64,000 nucleotides of DNA from Marinobacter sp. LV10R510-11A. GTDB taxonomy: Bacteria > Pseudomonadota > Gammaproteobacteria > Pseudomonadales > Oleiphilaceae. Below the pieces are notes generated by a model, which was not told the origin of the DNA, did not search any database, and saw nothing but the letters and a program-made list of their open reading frames with translations. Position numbers and translations under genes: made by a program. The number at the start of each line of letters is the position of its first letter. The stretch's first letter is position 1. The stretch spans positions 3,534,001 through 3,598,000 of the forward strand of contig NZ_LT907980.1 of NCBI RefSeq assembly GCF_900215155.1. The letters run 5' to 3'. This document shows positions 25,700-34,971 of this stretch, one piece after another.

Positions 25700-25923
25700 A
25701 CAAACACTTCTTTAGTATTTGTATTTTGCCATTTAAATTCAGAAAGTTATAAACAGTTACAAAATGTTACAAAAAATACATCGGTTGTAAATAGCGCTGC
25801 AGTGAAAAGCAGATTATAAAGACGCCAAGACTGCTGCAGTAGTAGCGGCTGGTCGAGGCGGAGTGCGGCGCCCAGTAGGGTGGTACGGCACTTGTAACGC
25901 TGTTTTCGTTGAACGAGAAAATC
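25700..25923. other. AT-rich divergent promoter region between tetR and the SutA-like gene
   Basis: The spacer is more AT-rich than its neighbours. It includes two direct GTTAC copies exactly 10 bp apart (25756-25760 and 25766-25770), followed by further A-rich sequence and GTTGTAA. A GCTGCAG motif recurs (25795 region and 25832 region). It should contain both divergent promoters. No ORF or known RNA is recognised. Confidence 0.35.
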
Positions 25924-26145
25924 ATGAGTGAACTCGACGAGAGCAACCTGAAACAATCCGGGAGCTGGGGCAACGAAAGCGACGATGCCCATTCAATCGC
26001 AGGCCGGGCCCGGGTGCGCGCGCAGCTACAGCAAGATATTGAGGCGTTCCTGAGCCAAGGTGGCAGAATCCAGGAAGTTGAGACATCTTTCCGTGCTGAT
26101 TCGCCGCGCAAGGTGGAAGCAGATTTTAACAACCGCGCACACTGA
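25924..26145 (+). CDS. Small acidic/basic protein, SutA-like
   Basis: A 73-aa protein with a disordered, polar N-terminus and a conserved-looking C-terminal part: RAQLQQDIEAFLSQGGRIQEVE, then a basic tail DSPRKVEADFNNRAH. The FLxxGGxIQEVE stretch resembles the C-terminal part of SutA, an RNA polymerase-binding regulator in Pseudomonas aeruginosa, but the same motif occurs in other small gammaproteobacterial proteins. The start ATG 25924 follows GAG by about 6 nt; a TTG at 25909 is also in frame. A strong terminator follows. Confidence 0.5.
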   Translation: MSELDESNLKQSGSWGNESDDAHSIAGRARVRAQLQQDIEAFLSQGGRIQEVETSFRADSPRKVEADFNNRAH

Positions 26146-26157
26146 ACATTGTCTTTA

Positions 26158-26188
26158 CAGGCCGGGGTTGCAATCCCCGGCCTGTTTT
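26158..26188 (+). terminator. Rho-independent terminator after SutA-like gene
   Basis: An 11-bp perfect GC-rich stem (CAGGCCGGGGT / complement) with a short loop is followed by five T residues. It ends 43 bp after the stop codon, giving the small gene its own transcript end. Confidence 0.88.
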
Positions 26189-26305
26189 TGCGGTTCGTCT
26201 CGGTAAAGCGCTCAGGTTCTGTCTATTATTGTCCATGCAGCGCGTCTCACTCTCTGTTTTCGAGACTGCGGTCAAGCCACCGATACGCCGGATCTGCCCG
26301 TTATT

Positions 26306-27337
26306 ATGAAATCTGTCTCCAGACTCTACTTTGCTGTACCTGTGATCATAGCCGTTGTGATTGCACTCTGGCTGCTTGCCGATAGTTCTCAGGATCAACC
26401 CGCTTCTACCCGTGCGCCTGAGCGCGCTGCAGATGCAACCCCGGATGACACCAACTTGGCAGAAGCGCGCCAGCAAACGCCTTCAAAACTGGTTGATGGT
26501 TCTTCTGGTCGCAATATACCGCAGGGGCACCCCTCATCTTTGGTGGGTACTTCCGAACCGAGTGGATGGGCAAAAACGGATCGTTTGGGCAACTTGATCC
26601 CTACCGACGAGTTACGGCAGTTGTTTGAGTACTATCTGTCTGCTCTGGGTGAGGAAACACTGCCGCAACTGGTGGCCAGAATTCGTCGTGCACTCTCCGC
26701 ACTGGAAGAACCTGCAAGAGAGCAGGCGCTTGATACCCTTGGTCGATACTTGGATTACAAGCTTGCGTTGTCGGATTTGGAGGCAGCTTATGGCGATGTA
26801 GGCGCATCAGGGCCGAGTGAGATAGAGCGCCGAATGGCAGAAGTTCACGCGCTGCGTAGAACATGGATGGACGCGGACACAGCCGAGGCCTTTTTTGCCG
26901 ACGACGAAGCGATAGATCGTCATCAACTTAAAAAGCTGAGCATTGACAGGGACAAGAGCCTCACTGAACAACAGCGCGAAGAAGCCCTTGCTGAGGCCGA
27001 AATGGCTTTGCCTGAGCCCGTGCGACAGGCGAGGCAGGAAACTCGCAAATTTTCCCGGTATGAGCAGGCTCGTGAGACGTTGGACAATGATCCTGAGGCT
27101 TTGCGCGCTTGGCGCCAGAAAGAGTTTGGCGTAGAGGCCGCCGAAAGGTTGGAGAGCTTGGATACAGAACAAAAGGACTGGAGCCGGCGCTGGCAGTCTT
27201 ATGCAAATGAGCGTGATGCTCTGAGTGCATCGGGGCTGGCAGAGCCTGAGCGCGATGAGAGCTTGAGCCGGCTGCGTGAGAAGTATTTTAGTGAATCTGA
27301 ACGTATCCGGGCCCAAGCGCTAGATTCGATTCAGTAG
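26306..27337 (+). CDS. lifO: Lipase chaperone (lipase-specific foldase)
   Basis: A 343-aa inner-membrane-anchored periplasmic foldase that helps a secreted class I.1/I.2 lipase reach its active form. One N-terminal membrane helix (residues 7-26) is followed by a Pro/Ala-rich linker and a helical domain. The foldase motif RxxF(D/E)Y(F/Y)LSALGE is seen as RQLFEYYLSALGEE near residue 104. The helical C-terminal half is full of E, R, Q and A, as expected for the extended chaperone arm. The cognate lipase, normally directly upstream, is absent; a terminator and the SutA-like gene lie there instead. The stop codon sits in a 7-bp tandem repeat. Confidence 0.87.
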   Translation: MKSVSRLYFAVPVIIAVVIALWLLADSSQDQPASTRAPERAADATPDDTNLAEARQQTPSKLVDGSSGRNIPQGHPSSLVGTSEPSGWAKTDRLGNLIPTDELRQLFEYYLSALGEETLPQLVARIRRALSALEEPAREQALDTLGRYLDYKLALSDLEAAYGDVGASGPSEIERRMAEVHALRRTWMDADTAEAFFADDEAIDRHQLKKLSIDRDKSLTEQQREEALAEAEMALPEPVRQARQETRKFSRYEQARETLDNDPEALRAWRQKEFGVEAAERLESLDTEQKDWSRRWQSYANERDALSASGLAEPERDESLSRLREKYFSESERIRAQALDSIQ

Positions 27338-27380
27338 CCAGTAGCCAGTAGCCAGTAGCCAGTAGCCAGTAGCCAGTAGC
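27332..27380. repeat. Seven tandem copies of the 7-bp unit CAGTAGC
   Basis: Exactly 49 bp, seven perfect copies. The lipase chaperone's last codon and stop (CAG TAG) form the first unit. Because 7 is not a multiple of 3, the repeat offers TAG in all three frames. Such repeats change length by slippage; here that would alter only the 3' untranslated region. hemB starts 130 bp further on. Confidence 0.95.
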
Positions 27381-27384
27381 CTAG

Positions 27385-28527
<1,143 letters not shown>

Positions 28528-28593
28528 AGCCGTTGGCGGACTATCCGCCGCCAGGAAGTGGCCGGCGGTAAACCAGACAGGAACTGAAAGGCT

Positions 28594-30735
28594 ATGACAA
28601 CGGAAATCGCCAGGAATCTGACAGCGGACGGGGAGCAGAGCATACCTGCACCAATGGATATTCCGCCGGTGGGTGAAGTGGCTAATCTGGACGCTAGTGA
28701 AAACTACTTCAACCGTGAACTGAGCCAGCTTCAGTTCAATTACCGGGTACTGAAGCAAGCGCTCGATACCACCCATCCGTTGATTAACCGGCTGATTTTC
28801 TGCTGTATTTTCAGCAGTAACATGGATGAATTCTTTGAAATACGGGTGGCTGGCCTGCGCCAGCAGATAAAGTACGGCCGAGAGACTGTGGGTGCTGACG
28901 GCATCATGCCCGAACAGGCGCTGAGTGAAATCAGCCGTGTTGCCCATGAGTATATTGATGAGCAATACGACATCCTGAACCATGTCCTGATCCCGGAGAT
29001 GGAACAAGAGAATATTCACTTCGTACGACGCAGGGAGTGGACACCGGAGCAAGCGGAGTGGGTGCGTAATTATTTTCAGGATGAAATTCTGCCGGTGGTC
29101 AGCCCCATCGGGCTGGATCCGTCACACCCGTTTCCGCGCCTAGTGAACAAAAGCCTTAACTTTATTGTTGAACTGGACGGCAAGGATGCCTTTGGTCGTG
29201 AGACCGGCATGGCCATAGTGCCTGCTCCGCGCTCACTGCCAAGACTGGTGCGCCTGCCGGATGAGATCTGCAACGGCGGGGAGAATCTGGTTTTCCTGTC
29301 GTCGATGATTCACGCCCATACGGATGAGCTGTTTCCGGGCATGGAGGTCAAGGGCTGTTATCAGTTCCGGCTCACACGCAACGCCGATCTGGAGCTGGAA
29401 GACGACCTTGAAGATTTAGCATCCGCCCTGCGTGGTGAATTGCTCAGCCGCCGGTTTGGCGACGGTGTGCGGCTGGAAGTGGCAGACAACTGCCCGCAGG
29501 AGCTTGTACAGTTTTTGCTGACGGAATTCGGCTTGGCGGGAAAAGATCTGTATCAGGTCAACGGGCCAGTGAACCTCACCCGGTTAATGGCCGTTACCGG
29601 CCTTGTGGATCGCTCTGATCTGACTTATTCGGGCTTCTCGCCCACCATACCCAAGCAGATCCGCAGTAGAGAAACCATATTCGACGCCATCCGCAACCGA
29701 CCGATCCTGCTGCACCATCCTTTCCAGAACTTCAGCCCCGTTGTTGATTTGATGCGCCAAGCCGCGAAGGATCCGCAGGTTCTGGCGATCCGACAAACCC
29801 TGTATCGTACCGGTGCCGATTCGGAAATTGTTGAAGCCTTGGCAGAAGCGGCTCGGCGTGGCAAAGAGGTAACCGCCGTTGTTGAGCTGAGGGCACGATT
29901 CAGCGAAGCTGAGAACCTGGAGCTGGCGAGCCGATTGCAAGAAGCCGGTGTAGTCGTGGTTTACGGCGTTGTGGGGTACAAAACCCACGCCAAGATGATC
30001 TTGATTGTGCGCCGTGAGGAAGGTCGACTGCGCCGCTATGTGCACTTGGGAACCGGCAACTATCATGCGGTCAACGCGCGCCTTTATACTGATTACAGCT
30101 ATATGACCTGTGACGAGTCCATTGGGGACGATGTTAACAAGCTGTTCCAGCAGTTAACCGGCATGGGCAAGGCCCTGAAGATCAAAAAACTGTTCCATGC
30201 GCCGTTTACGCTCCACAAAAGATTGCTTAGCCTGATTGAACGTGAGGCTGCTCTGGGTGACAAAGGTCACATCATTATTAAGATCAATGCGCTGACTGAA
30301 AATCAGCTCATAAAGGCTCTGTACCGGGCTTCCCAGGCGGGCGCAGAAGTGGAACTGATTGTTCGTGGCATATGCAGCATCAGGCCCGGGGTGCCGGGGC
30401 TTTCGGATAACATTCGGGTGCGATCCATTGTGGGGCGCTTCCTGGAGCATACCCGGGTTTACTATTTCGGCAATGGTGGCAAGCCCGAGGTTTACTGTTC
30501 AAGCGCAGACTGCATGGAGCGTAACCTGCTGAGCCGGATTGAGACGGCGTTTCCGATTGAAGATCCGGAGCTGATAGCGCGGGTGCGCGAAGATCTGGAT
30601 ACTTACCTTGCGGACAATTGCCAGTCTTGGATGCTGCAGCCGGATGGCAGTTATATTCAGAATCAGCCGGCAGAAGGCGTAGAACGTGTGGCATCGCAAC
30701 TGGTTTTGCTAGAGCGCCTGACTGGCAAATCCTGA
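28594..30735 (+). CDS. ppk1: Polyphosphate kinase 1
   Basis: A 713-aa enzyme that reversibly polymerises ATP gamma-phosphate into polyphosphate. The N and head domains begin NYFNRELSQLQFNYRVL (about residue 37) and the C1/C2 domains hold the phospholipase D-like histidines: YKTHAKMILI near residue 463 (the autophosphorylated His) and LEHTRVYYFGNGG near residue 620. Length fits the family. It lies downstream of hemB. With phoBR and the Pit transporter it belongs to the cell's phosphate economy, but no Pho box was seen in the 66-bp spacer. Confidence 0.96.
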   Translation: MTTEIARNLTADGEQSIPAPMDIPPVGEVANLDASENYFNRELSQLQFNYRVLKQALDTTHPLINRLIFCCIFSSNMDEFFEIRVAGLRQQIKYGRETVGADGIMPEQALSEISRVAHEYIDEQYDILNHVLIPEMEQENIHFVRRREWTPEQAEWVRNYFQDEILPVVSPIGLDPSHPFPRLVNKSLNFIVELDGKDAFGRETGMAIVPAPRSLPRLVRLPDEICNGGENLVFLSSMIHAHTDELFPGMEVKGCYQFRLTRNADLELEDDLEDLASALRGELLSRRFGDGVRLEVADNCPQELVQFLLTEFGLAGKDLYQVNGPVNLTRLMAVTGLVDRSDLTYSGFSPTIPKQIRSRETIFDAIRNRPILLHHPFQNFSPVVDLMRQAAKDPQVLAIRQTLYRTGADSEIVEALAEAARRGKEVTAVVELRARFSEAENLELASRLQEAGVVVVYGVVGYKTHAKMILIVRREEGRLRRYVHLGTGNYHAVNARLYTDYSYMTCDESIGDDVNKLFQQLTGMGKALKIKKLFHAPFTLHKRLLSLIEREAALGDKGHIIIKINALTENQLIKALYRASQAGAEVELIVRGICSIRPGVPGLSDNIRVRSIVGRFLEHTRVYYFGNGGKPEVYCSSADCMERNLLSRIETAFPIEDPELIARVREDLDTYLADNCQSWMLQPDGSYIQNQPAEGVERVASQLVLLERLTGKS

Positions 30736-30757
30736 CATTTTCAGACGGAGAGAATTC

Positions 30758-32044
30758 TTGAATAAAAAGTGGATAATTGCCGGCGTCGGTGTATTGGTTG
30801 TTGCCGGCGCAATGCCTTGGGCAGTGGGATACGTAACAGAGCAACAGTGGCAACAAGTCACCCGTGAACTGAATCTTTCGCAGCCGTTTGTGCAAATGCA
30901 AACAGCAGACTATCGCCGGGGCTTTTTTGGCGCGGATTTGGATGGCACTGTAACGGTGGTAAATCCCGAAGACGGTGAAACCCACCGGATTAAGTATCGC
31001 GGCAGTGTGACTCATGGGGTTGCCGGCAGCTTTATGGAATTTGTGCCGGTTGAAGGTTGGGCACCTGAAGGCGCTGACTGGTTTCAGGAGCGACCAAGGC
31101 TGACTCTGGAAACGCGCCTTTGGGGCACAGCTGCGCTTGAGCTGGAAGCTCCGGCCATGGCCATCAATAGCCCGAAAAGCGGTGAGTCTCTTAGAACCAG
31201 TGGCGGTGTTGCCCGACTCGAAATCAGTAACGCGGGCTCCCACGTTGAAGCGCTTTTAGTCTGGCCTCAGTTGAGTCTCTCGGGGCCGGATATGAACATT
31301 CGCATCAATGATTTCCGTGTTGAGCAGAGTATGTCTCACCTGAACGGCGATGTCTGGACTGGAACCATGGAGGCATCGGTTGCGTCTGTTGCGTTGACGT
31401 CCCCCGAGTCGCCCCCGATAACACTAGAGGATCTGCTGGCGCGCAGTAGTACCGAGGCAAATGACGACGGGCAGCGCCTGAACTCACGGTTATCGATTGA
31501 GGTGGGGCAAGTCAGATTTGAAGAGCAGGCCTATGGCCCACATAAACTGGCGTTTGCCTTGGAAGATCTGGATGTTGCGAGCTGGAGCATGCTGACAACC
31601 AGTATGGCCGAGCTCCAGGGCATGAAGCTGGCGCCGGATGCCGGCAGCCGTGAGGCGTTTGAGCAGCAGATGGCGGCTATGCAACAAGTTAATACTGCTA
31701 TGCGTAACCTTGCAGCGGCAGGTTTTTCGATCGGGTTTCCGGAGTTGACCCTGGATACGCCTGAAGGTGCGGTGACTGGTAACGCAGTGATTGCTCATCC
31801 GGAACTTACGGAGGATAAGAAAGCGGAGATGCTGATGGTTATGCAGCAGTTAACCGGCGAAATGAATTTGAGTGTGCCTATGGTGCTGGTGGAGGACTAT
31901 CCCCTTGTGCGCATGCAGTTGGCGCCTTTGGTTAAGCAAGGGCTGCTGGTGCCTGAGGGAGACCGGCTAGTGCTGGCAGCGAAACTGAACGATATGGTGG
32001 TTGACGTTAACGGTCAGGAAATTCCATTGCCGCCTTTGTTCTAA
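30758..32044 (+). CDS. DUF945 (YdgA-like) family protein
   Basis: A 428-aa protein with one N-terminal membrane segment (residues 4-24, WIIAGVGVLVVAGAMPWAVG), the rest probably periplasmic. It begins with the family pattern GY..EQQWQQVTRELN and contains repeated beta-rich segments. DUF945 proteins (YdgA in E. coli) have no firm function. Translation appears to begin at TTG 30758, with GGAGAG 6-7 nt upstream. It follows ppk1 by 22 bp and is probably co-transcribed. A bidirectional terminator separates it from coaD. Confidence 0.75.
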   Translation: MNKKWIIAGVGVLVVAGAMPWAVGYVTEQQWQQVTRELNLSQPFVQMQTADYRRGFFGADLDGTVTVVNPEDGETHRIKYRGSVTHGVAGSFMEFVPVEGWAPEGADWFQERPRLTLETRLWGTAALELEAPAMAINSPKSGESLRTSGGVARLEISNAGSHVEALLVWPQLSLSGPDMNIRINDFRVEQSMSHLNGDVWTGTMEASVASVALTSPESPPITLEDLLARSSTEANDDGQRLNSRLSIEVGQVRFEEQAYGPHKLAFALEDLDVASWSMLTTSMAELQGMKLAPDAGSREAFEQQMAAMQQVNTAMRNLAAAGFSIGFPELTLDTPEGAVTGNAVIAHPELTEDKKAEMLMVMQQLTGEMNLSVPMVLVEDYPLVRMQLAPLVKQGLLVPEGDRLVLAAKLNDMVVDVNGQEIPLPPLF

Positions 32045-32058
32045 AGCTGTTGCGATAT

Positions 32059-32084
32059 AAAAACGCCCCAGCTGGGGCGTTTTT
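32059..32084. terminator. Bidirectional terminator between DUF945 gene and coaD
   Basis: A perfect palindrome, AAAAACGCCCCAG followed by its complement, with A-run and T-run at the two ends. It ends rightward transcription after the DUF945 gene and leftward transcription after coaD. Confidence 0.88.
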
Positions 32085-32100
32085 ATTGTCCACAAAAAGT

Positions 32101-32616
<516 letters not shown>

Positions 32617-32628
32617 TCAGCATTTCAG

Positions 32629-34221
32629 CTACTTCTGTAGACGCTGTGCCAACCGGGTGCTGTTTCGCGCAGCTAAGGCATAAACGGACAACTGTGGATT
32701 GGCGCCAATGCTGGTCGGGAAAACCGAAGCGTCGTGCACGCTGAGATTACTAACGTGATGATGCTCGCCAAAACCGTTGACCACCGATTCTTGCGGGTTG
32801 TTCCCCATGGCGCAGCCGCCCATTTGGTGTGCTGTGAACAGGCGAACTCGGTGGGGTTCCATGGAGAAGCCATCAATTGCAGATTTGGCTTCGGCCCAGC
32901 TGGAATACCAATCAGAGTCTAGGTGCATCAGGCGAACTCGGTCAGCGCCGGCCGCAAACTGAATTTCAGCCATGGTGTAAAAAGCATGACGCAGGCCTTT
33001 CCAAAGATAATCGGTGATCGGGTAATCAAGCACTGGGCTGCCGTCGTCGCGAAGTGACACGGTGCCGCCGGGGCTGTCCTCATGAAAGCCATCTCGCAAC
33101 AGGGCGATAACAGATTGCATCCAGGGCAGGCCGGCCAAGTTTTCCGCCTGTGAGTCGCCATGTCCTGGAACAACACCGGCCGCCATGGCCGGATGCAGCG
33201 GAGGTACTTCCAACTTGTAACCCGCGTCGCCATCTACACCGTTGCGGAAGTTGAACTCGTCGGAATATATGGACTGTGGTGCGCCATAGAATGGATCCAC
33301 TCGCTTTGGCATTTGCGCAACACTGGCGTTCACCGGGTGAATAAACGAACGCTTGCCTACCCGTTCGTAAGGGTCGGGCAATTTAGAGCGCAGCAATAAG
33401 CCGGGCGAACCTATAGCACTGGCAGCAACCACAAAGTGCTTTGCTTTCAGCGTTACTGTAATGCCGGTGGGTGTAATACCATCGCTGGCCATGGCGGTCG
33501 CCTGCAGGGTTTCAATTCGATCCTGGTTCATAACCAGCCGATCGGCGCGCAGGCCATGGAACATCCGGGCGTTATTATCCAGCGCGCCGGGAATGGTGGT
33601 CATTAGCGCGCCCTGTTTGGCGTTGGTTGGGCAGCCCACACCACAGTATCCGAGGTTCCAGCAGCCCTTTACGTTGCGGGGGATAACCTGCCAGCTAAAG
33701 CCAAGCTTCTCGCAACCCTGGCGCAACACATCGTTATTGAGATTTGGATCCATCTCCCACGGCGACATGGAATGGCGGGTTTCACGGCCGTTAAACCAGG
33801 GTGCCATGGCCTCTGGGGTCAGAGCTTCGAGCCCAAAGCGCTTACTCCAGTAGTTGAGGGTTGCATCTGGTGTTCGGAAGCTGCTGGTCCAGTTAACCGT
33901 GGTTGAGCCACCTACGCAGCGCCCCTGCAAGATCGAAATAGCACCATCTTTGGTGACGCGGCTCATACCCTCTTGATAGAGGTTGGCGTAGGACGTGAGC
34001 TCGTCCATTTTAAAATCTTTTTGATAATACAGACGGCCTTCTTCTACCAAGATAACGGAGAGGCCGCTCTTGGCGAGAATTTCGGCTGTTGTGCCGCCGC
34101 CGGCACCTGTGCCGACGATAACGACGTCGGCTTCTACCGTAAGGTTTTCGGTAAGGGTAGCGCCATCAGTGACTTTCCACCCGGATTCCAGGCCTTGGGC
34201 TATACGATCTTTGGACGACAT
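32629..34221 (-). CDS. GMC-family oxidoreductase (probable alcohol dehydrogenase)
   Basis: About 530 aa, flavin-dependent. The FAD motif is VVIVGTGAGGGTTAEILAKSG near residue 30, and GRCVGGSTTVNWTS is the second GMC signature. The C-terminal active-site region includes HQMGGCAMG and PTSIGANPQLSVYALA. A cysteine cluster, GCWNLGYCGVGCP near residue 205, is found in a membrane-linked subgroup. With the Tat-exported small subunit and an aldehyde dehydrogenase next in the operon it would oxidise a medium- or long-chain, terpenoid or sterol alcohol; the exact substrate is unknown. The start could also be ATG 34236. Confidence 0.85.
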   Translation of the reverse strand: MSSKDRIAQGLESGWKVTDGATLTENLTVEADVVIVGTGAGGGTTAEILAKSGLSVILVEEGRLYYQKDFKMDELTSYANLYQEGMSRVTKDGAISILQGRCVGGSTTVNWTSSFRTPDATLNYWSKRFGLEALTPEAMAPWFNGRETRHSMSPWEMDPNLNNDVLRQGCEKLGFSWQVIPRNVKGCWNLGYCGVGCPTNAKQGALMTTIPGALDNNARMFHGLRADRLVMNQDRIETLQATAMASDGITPTGITVTLKAKHFVVAASAIGSPGLLLRSKLPDPYERVGKRSFIHPVNASVAQMPKRVDPFYGAPQSIYSDEFNFRNGVDGDAGYKLEVPPLHPAMAAGVVPGHGDSQAENLAGLPWMQSVIALLRDGFHEDSPGGTVSLRDDGSPVLDYPITDYLWKGLRHAFYTMAEIQFAAGADRVRLMHLDSDWYSSWAEAKSAIDGFSMEPHRVRLFTAHQMGGCAMGNNPQESVVNGFGEHHHVSNLSVHDASVFPTSIGANPQLSVYALAARNSTRLAQRLQK

Positions 34222-34263
34222 GGTTGGTGGCTCCATATTTAGGACAAAACAGTAGGCTGAAAA

Positions 34264-34899
34264 TCAGGCGCTGCGGAATTGTGGCAGGGCTTTGACAGCC
34301 CACTCCGGCGGGCCAGGATAACCGGAAAGGTGCCAGTTCTCCTGGTAGCCGTAAAACGCCACGTTGCTGATTTTAGTGAGGGCCATGTAGCCGTTATTGA
34401 AAAGCCCGATACCGCTTGAGCGCCAGCGTTCCAGAAACCCATTGGCTTGCTCTGTGGTGACGCTGGGCCAAGATGACCAGACCCGTGCGATAGTGATCCG
34501 GGTAAGGCCGAAGTTAAGCAGATCAAAAAGTTGCCTGAGCTCTTTTTGATTGGCTGGCCCAAATTTGTGAATGCCGGCGTCGATGCGTTCGATCGTACCG
34601 GCAATAGCCATGCGCCTAGCGTTGGGTTGCTCCGTTAGCGCGGAACCTAGGATGGCCGGGAGCAGCCCTTCAAACAGATCGATATCATCCGTTGTCAGAA
34701 ACTGGAACTGATAGCGGGCGTCCATCCGCGTTTCTACGGCGCCAAGTCGGCCGGCCGGAGCTATTGCACACCCGCTAAGGCCGGCGGTTACACTGACGGT
34801 GCCCAGAAACAAGGCGCCACCCAGCCCGGTGCGCAGAAAGCTGCGCCGGTTTACGGATACAGAGCCCAGCCCTTCGGGTGGGATAAGGTGGTCTGTCAT
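34264..34899 (-). CDS. Tat-signal protein, probable small subunit of the GMC dehydrogenase
   Basis: A 211-aa protein with a twin-arginine signal (NRRSFLRTGLGG, residues 17-28) followed by a hydrophobic stretch ending LSGCAIA, which could also be a lipobox. The mature part is helical, without cofactor motifs. Small Tat proteins of this type accompany GMC oxidoreductases, as in gluconate 2-dehydrogenase (subunit 3), and carry the flavoprotein to the periplasm. It lies 42 bp upstream of the GMC gene and about 70 bp downstream of the aldehyde dehydrogenase. Partnership is inferred from context. Confidence 0.7.
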   Translation of the reverse strand: MTDHLIPPEGLGSVSVNRRSFLRTGLGGALFLGTVSVTAGLSGCAIAPAGRLGAVETRMDARYQFQFLTTDDIDLFEGLLPAILGSALTEQPNARRMAIAGTIERIDAGIHKFGPANQKELRQLFDLLNFGLTRITIARVWSSWPSVTTEQANGFLERWRSSGIGLFNNGYMALTKISNVAFYGYQENWHLSGYPGPPEWAVKALPQFRSA

Positions 34900-34971
34900 A
34901 GTTGGCTCGCTCTTGTTCTGCTTGTGCCGATCACTGGGGCCTGGGATCGCCCCGGTTAAAACGAAGAATCC

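Noticed and set aside
27332..27380. Short regular repeats considered as a CRISPR array
   Set aside because: The unit is 7 bp with no spacers, and no cas genes are present; it is a simple tandem repeat.
28535..28549. GGCGGA-CTA-TCCGCC hairpin between hemB and ppk1 as a terminator
   Set aside because: The stem is only 6 bp with no T-run, too weak to call.
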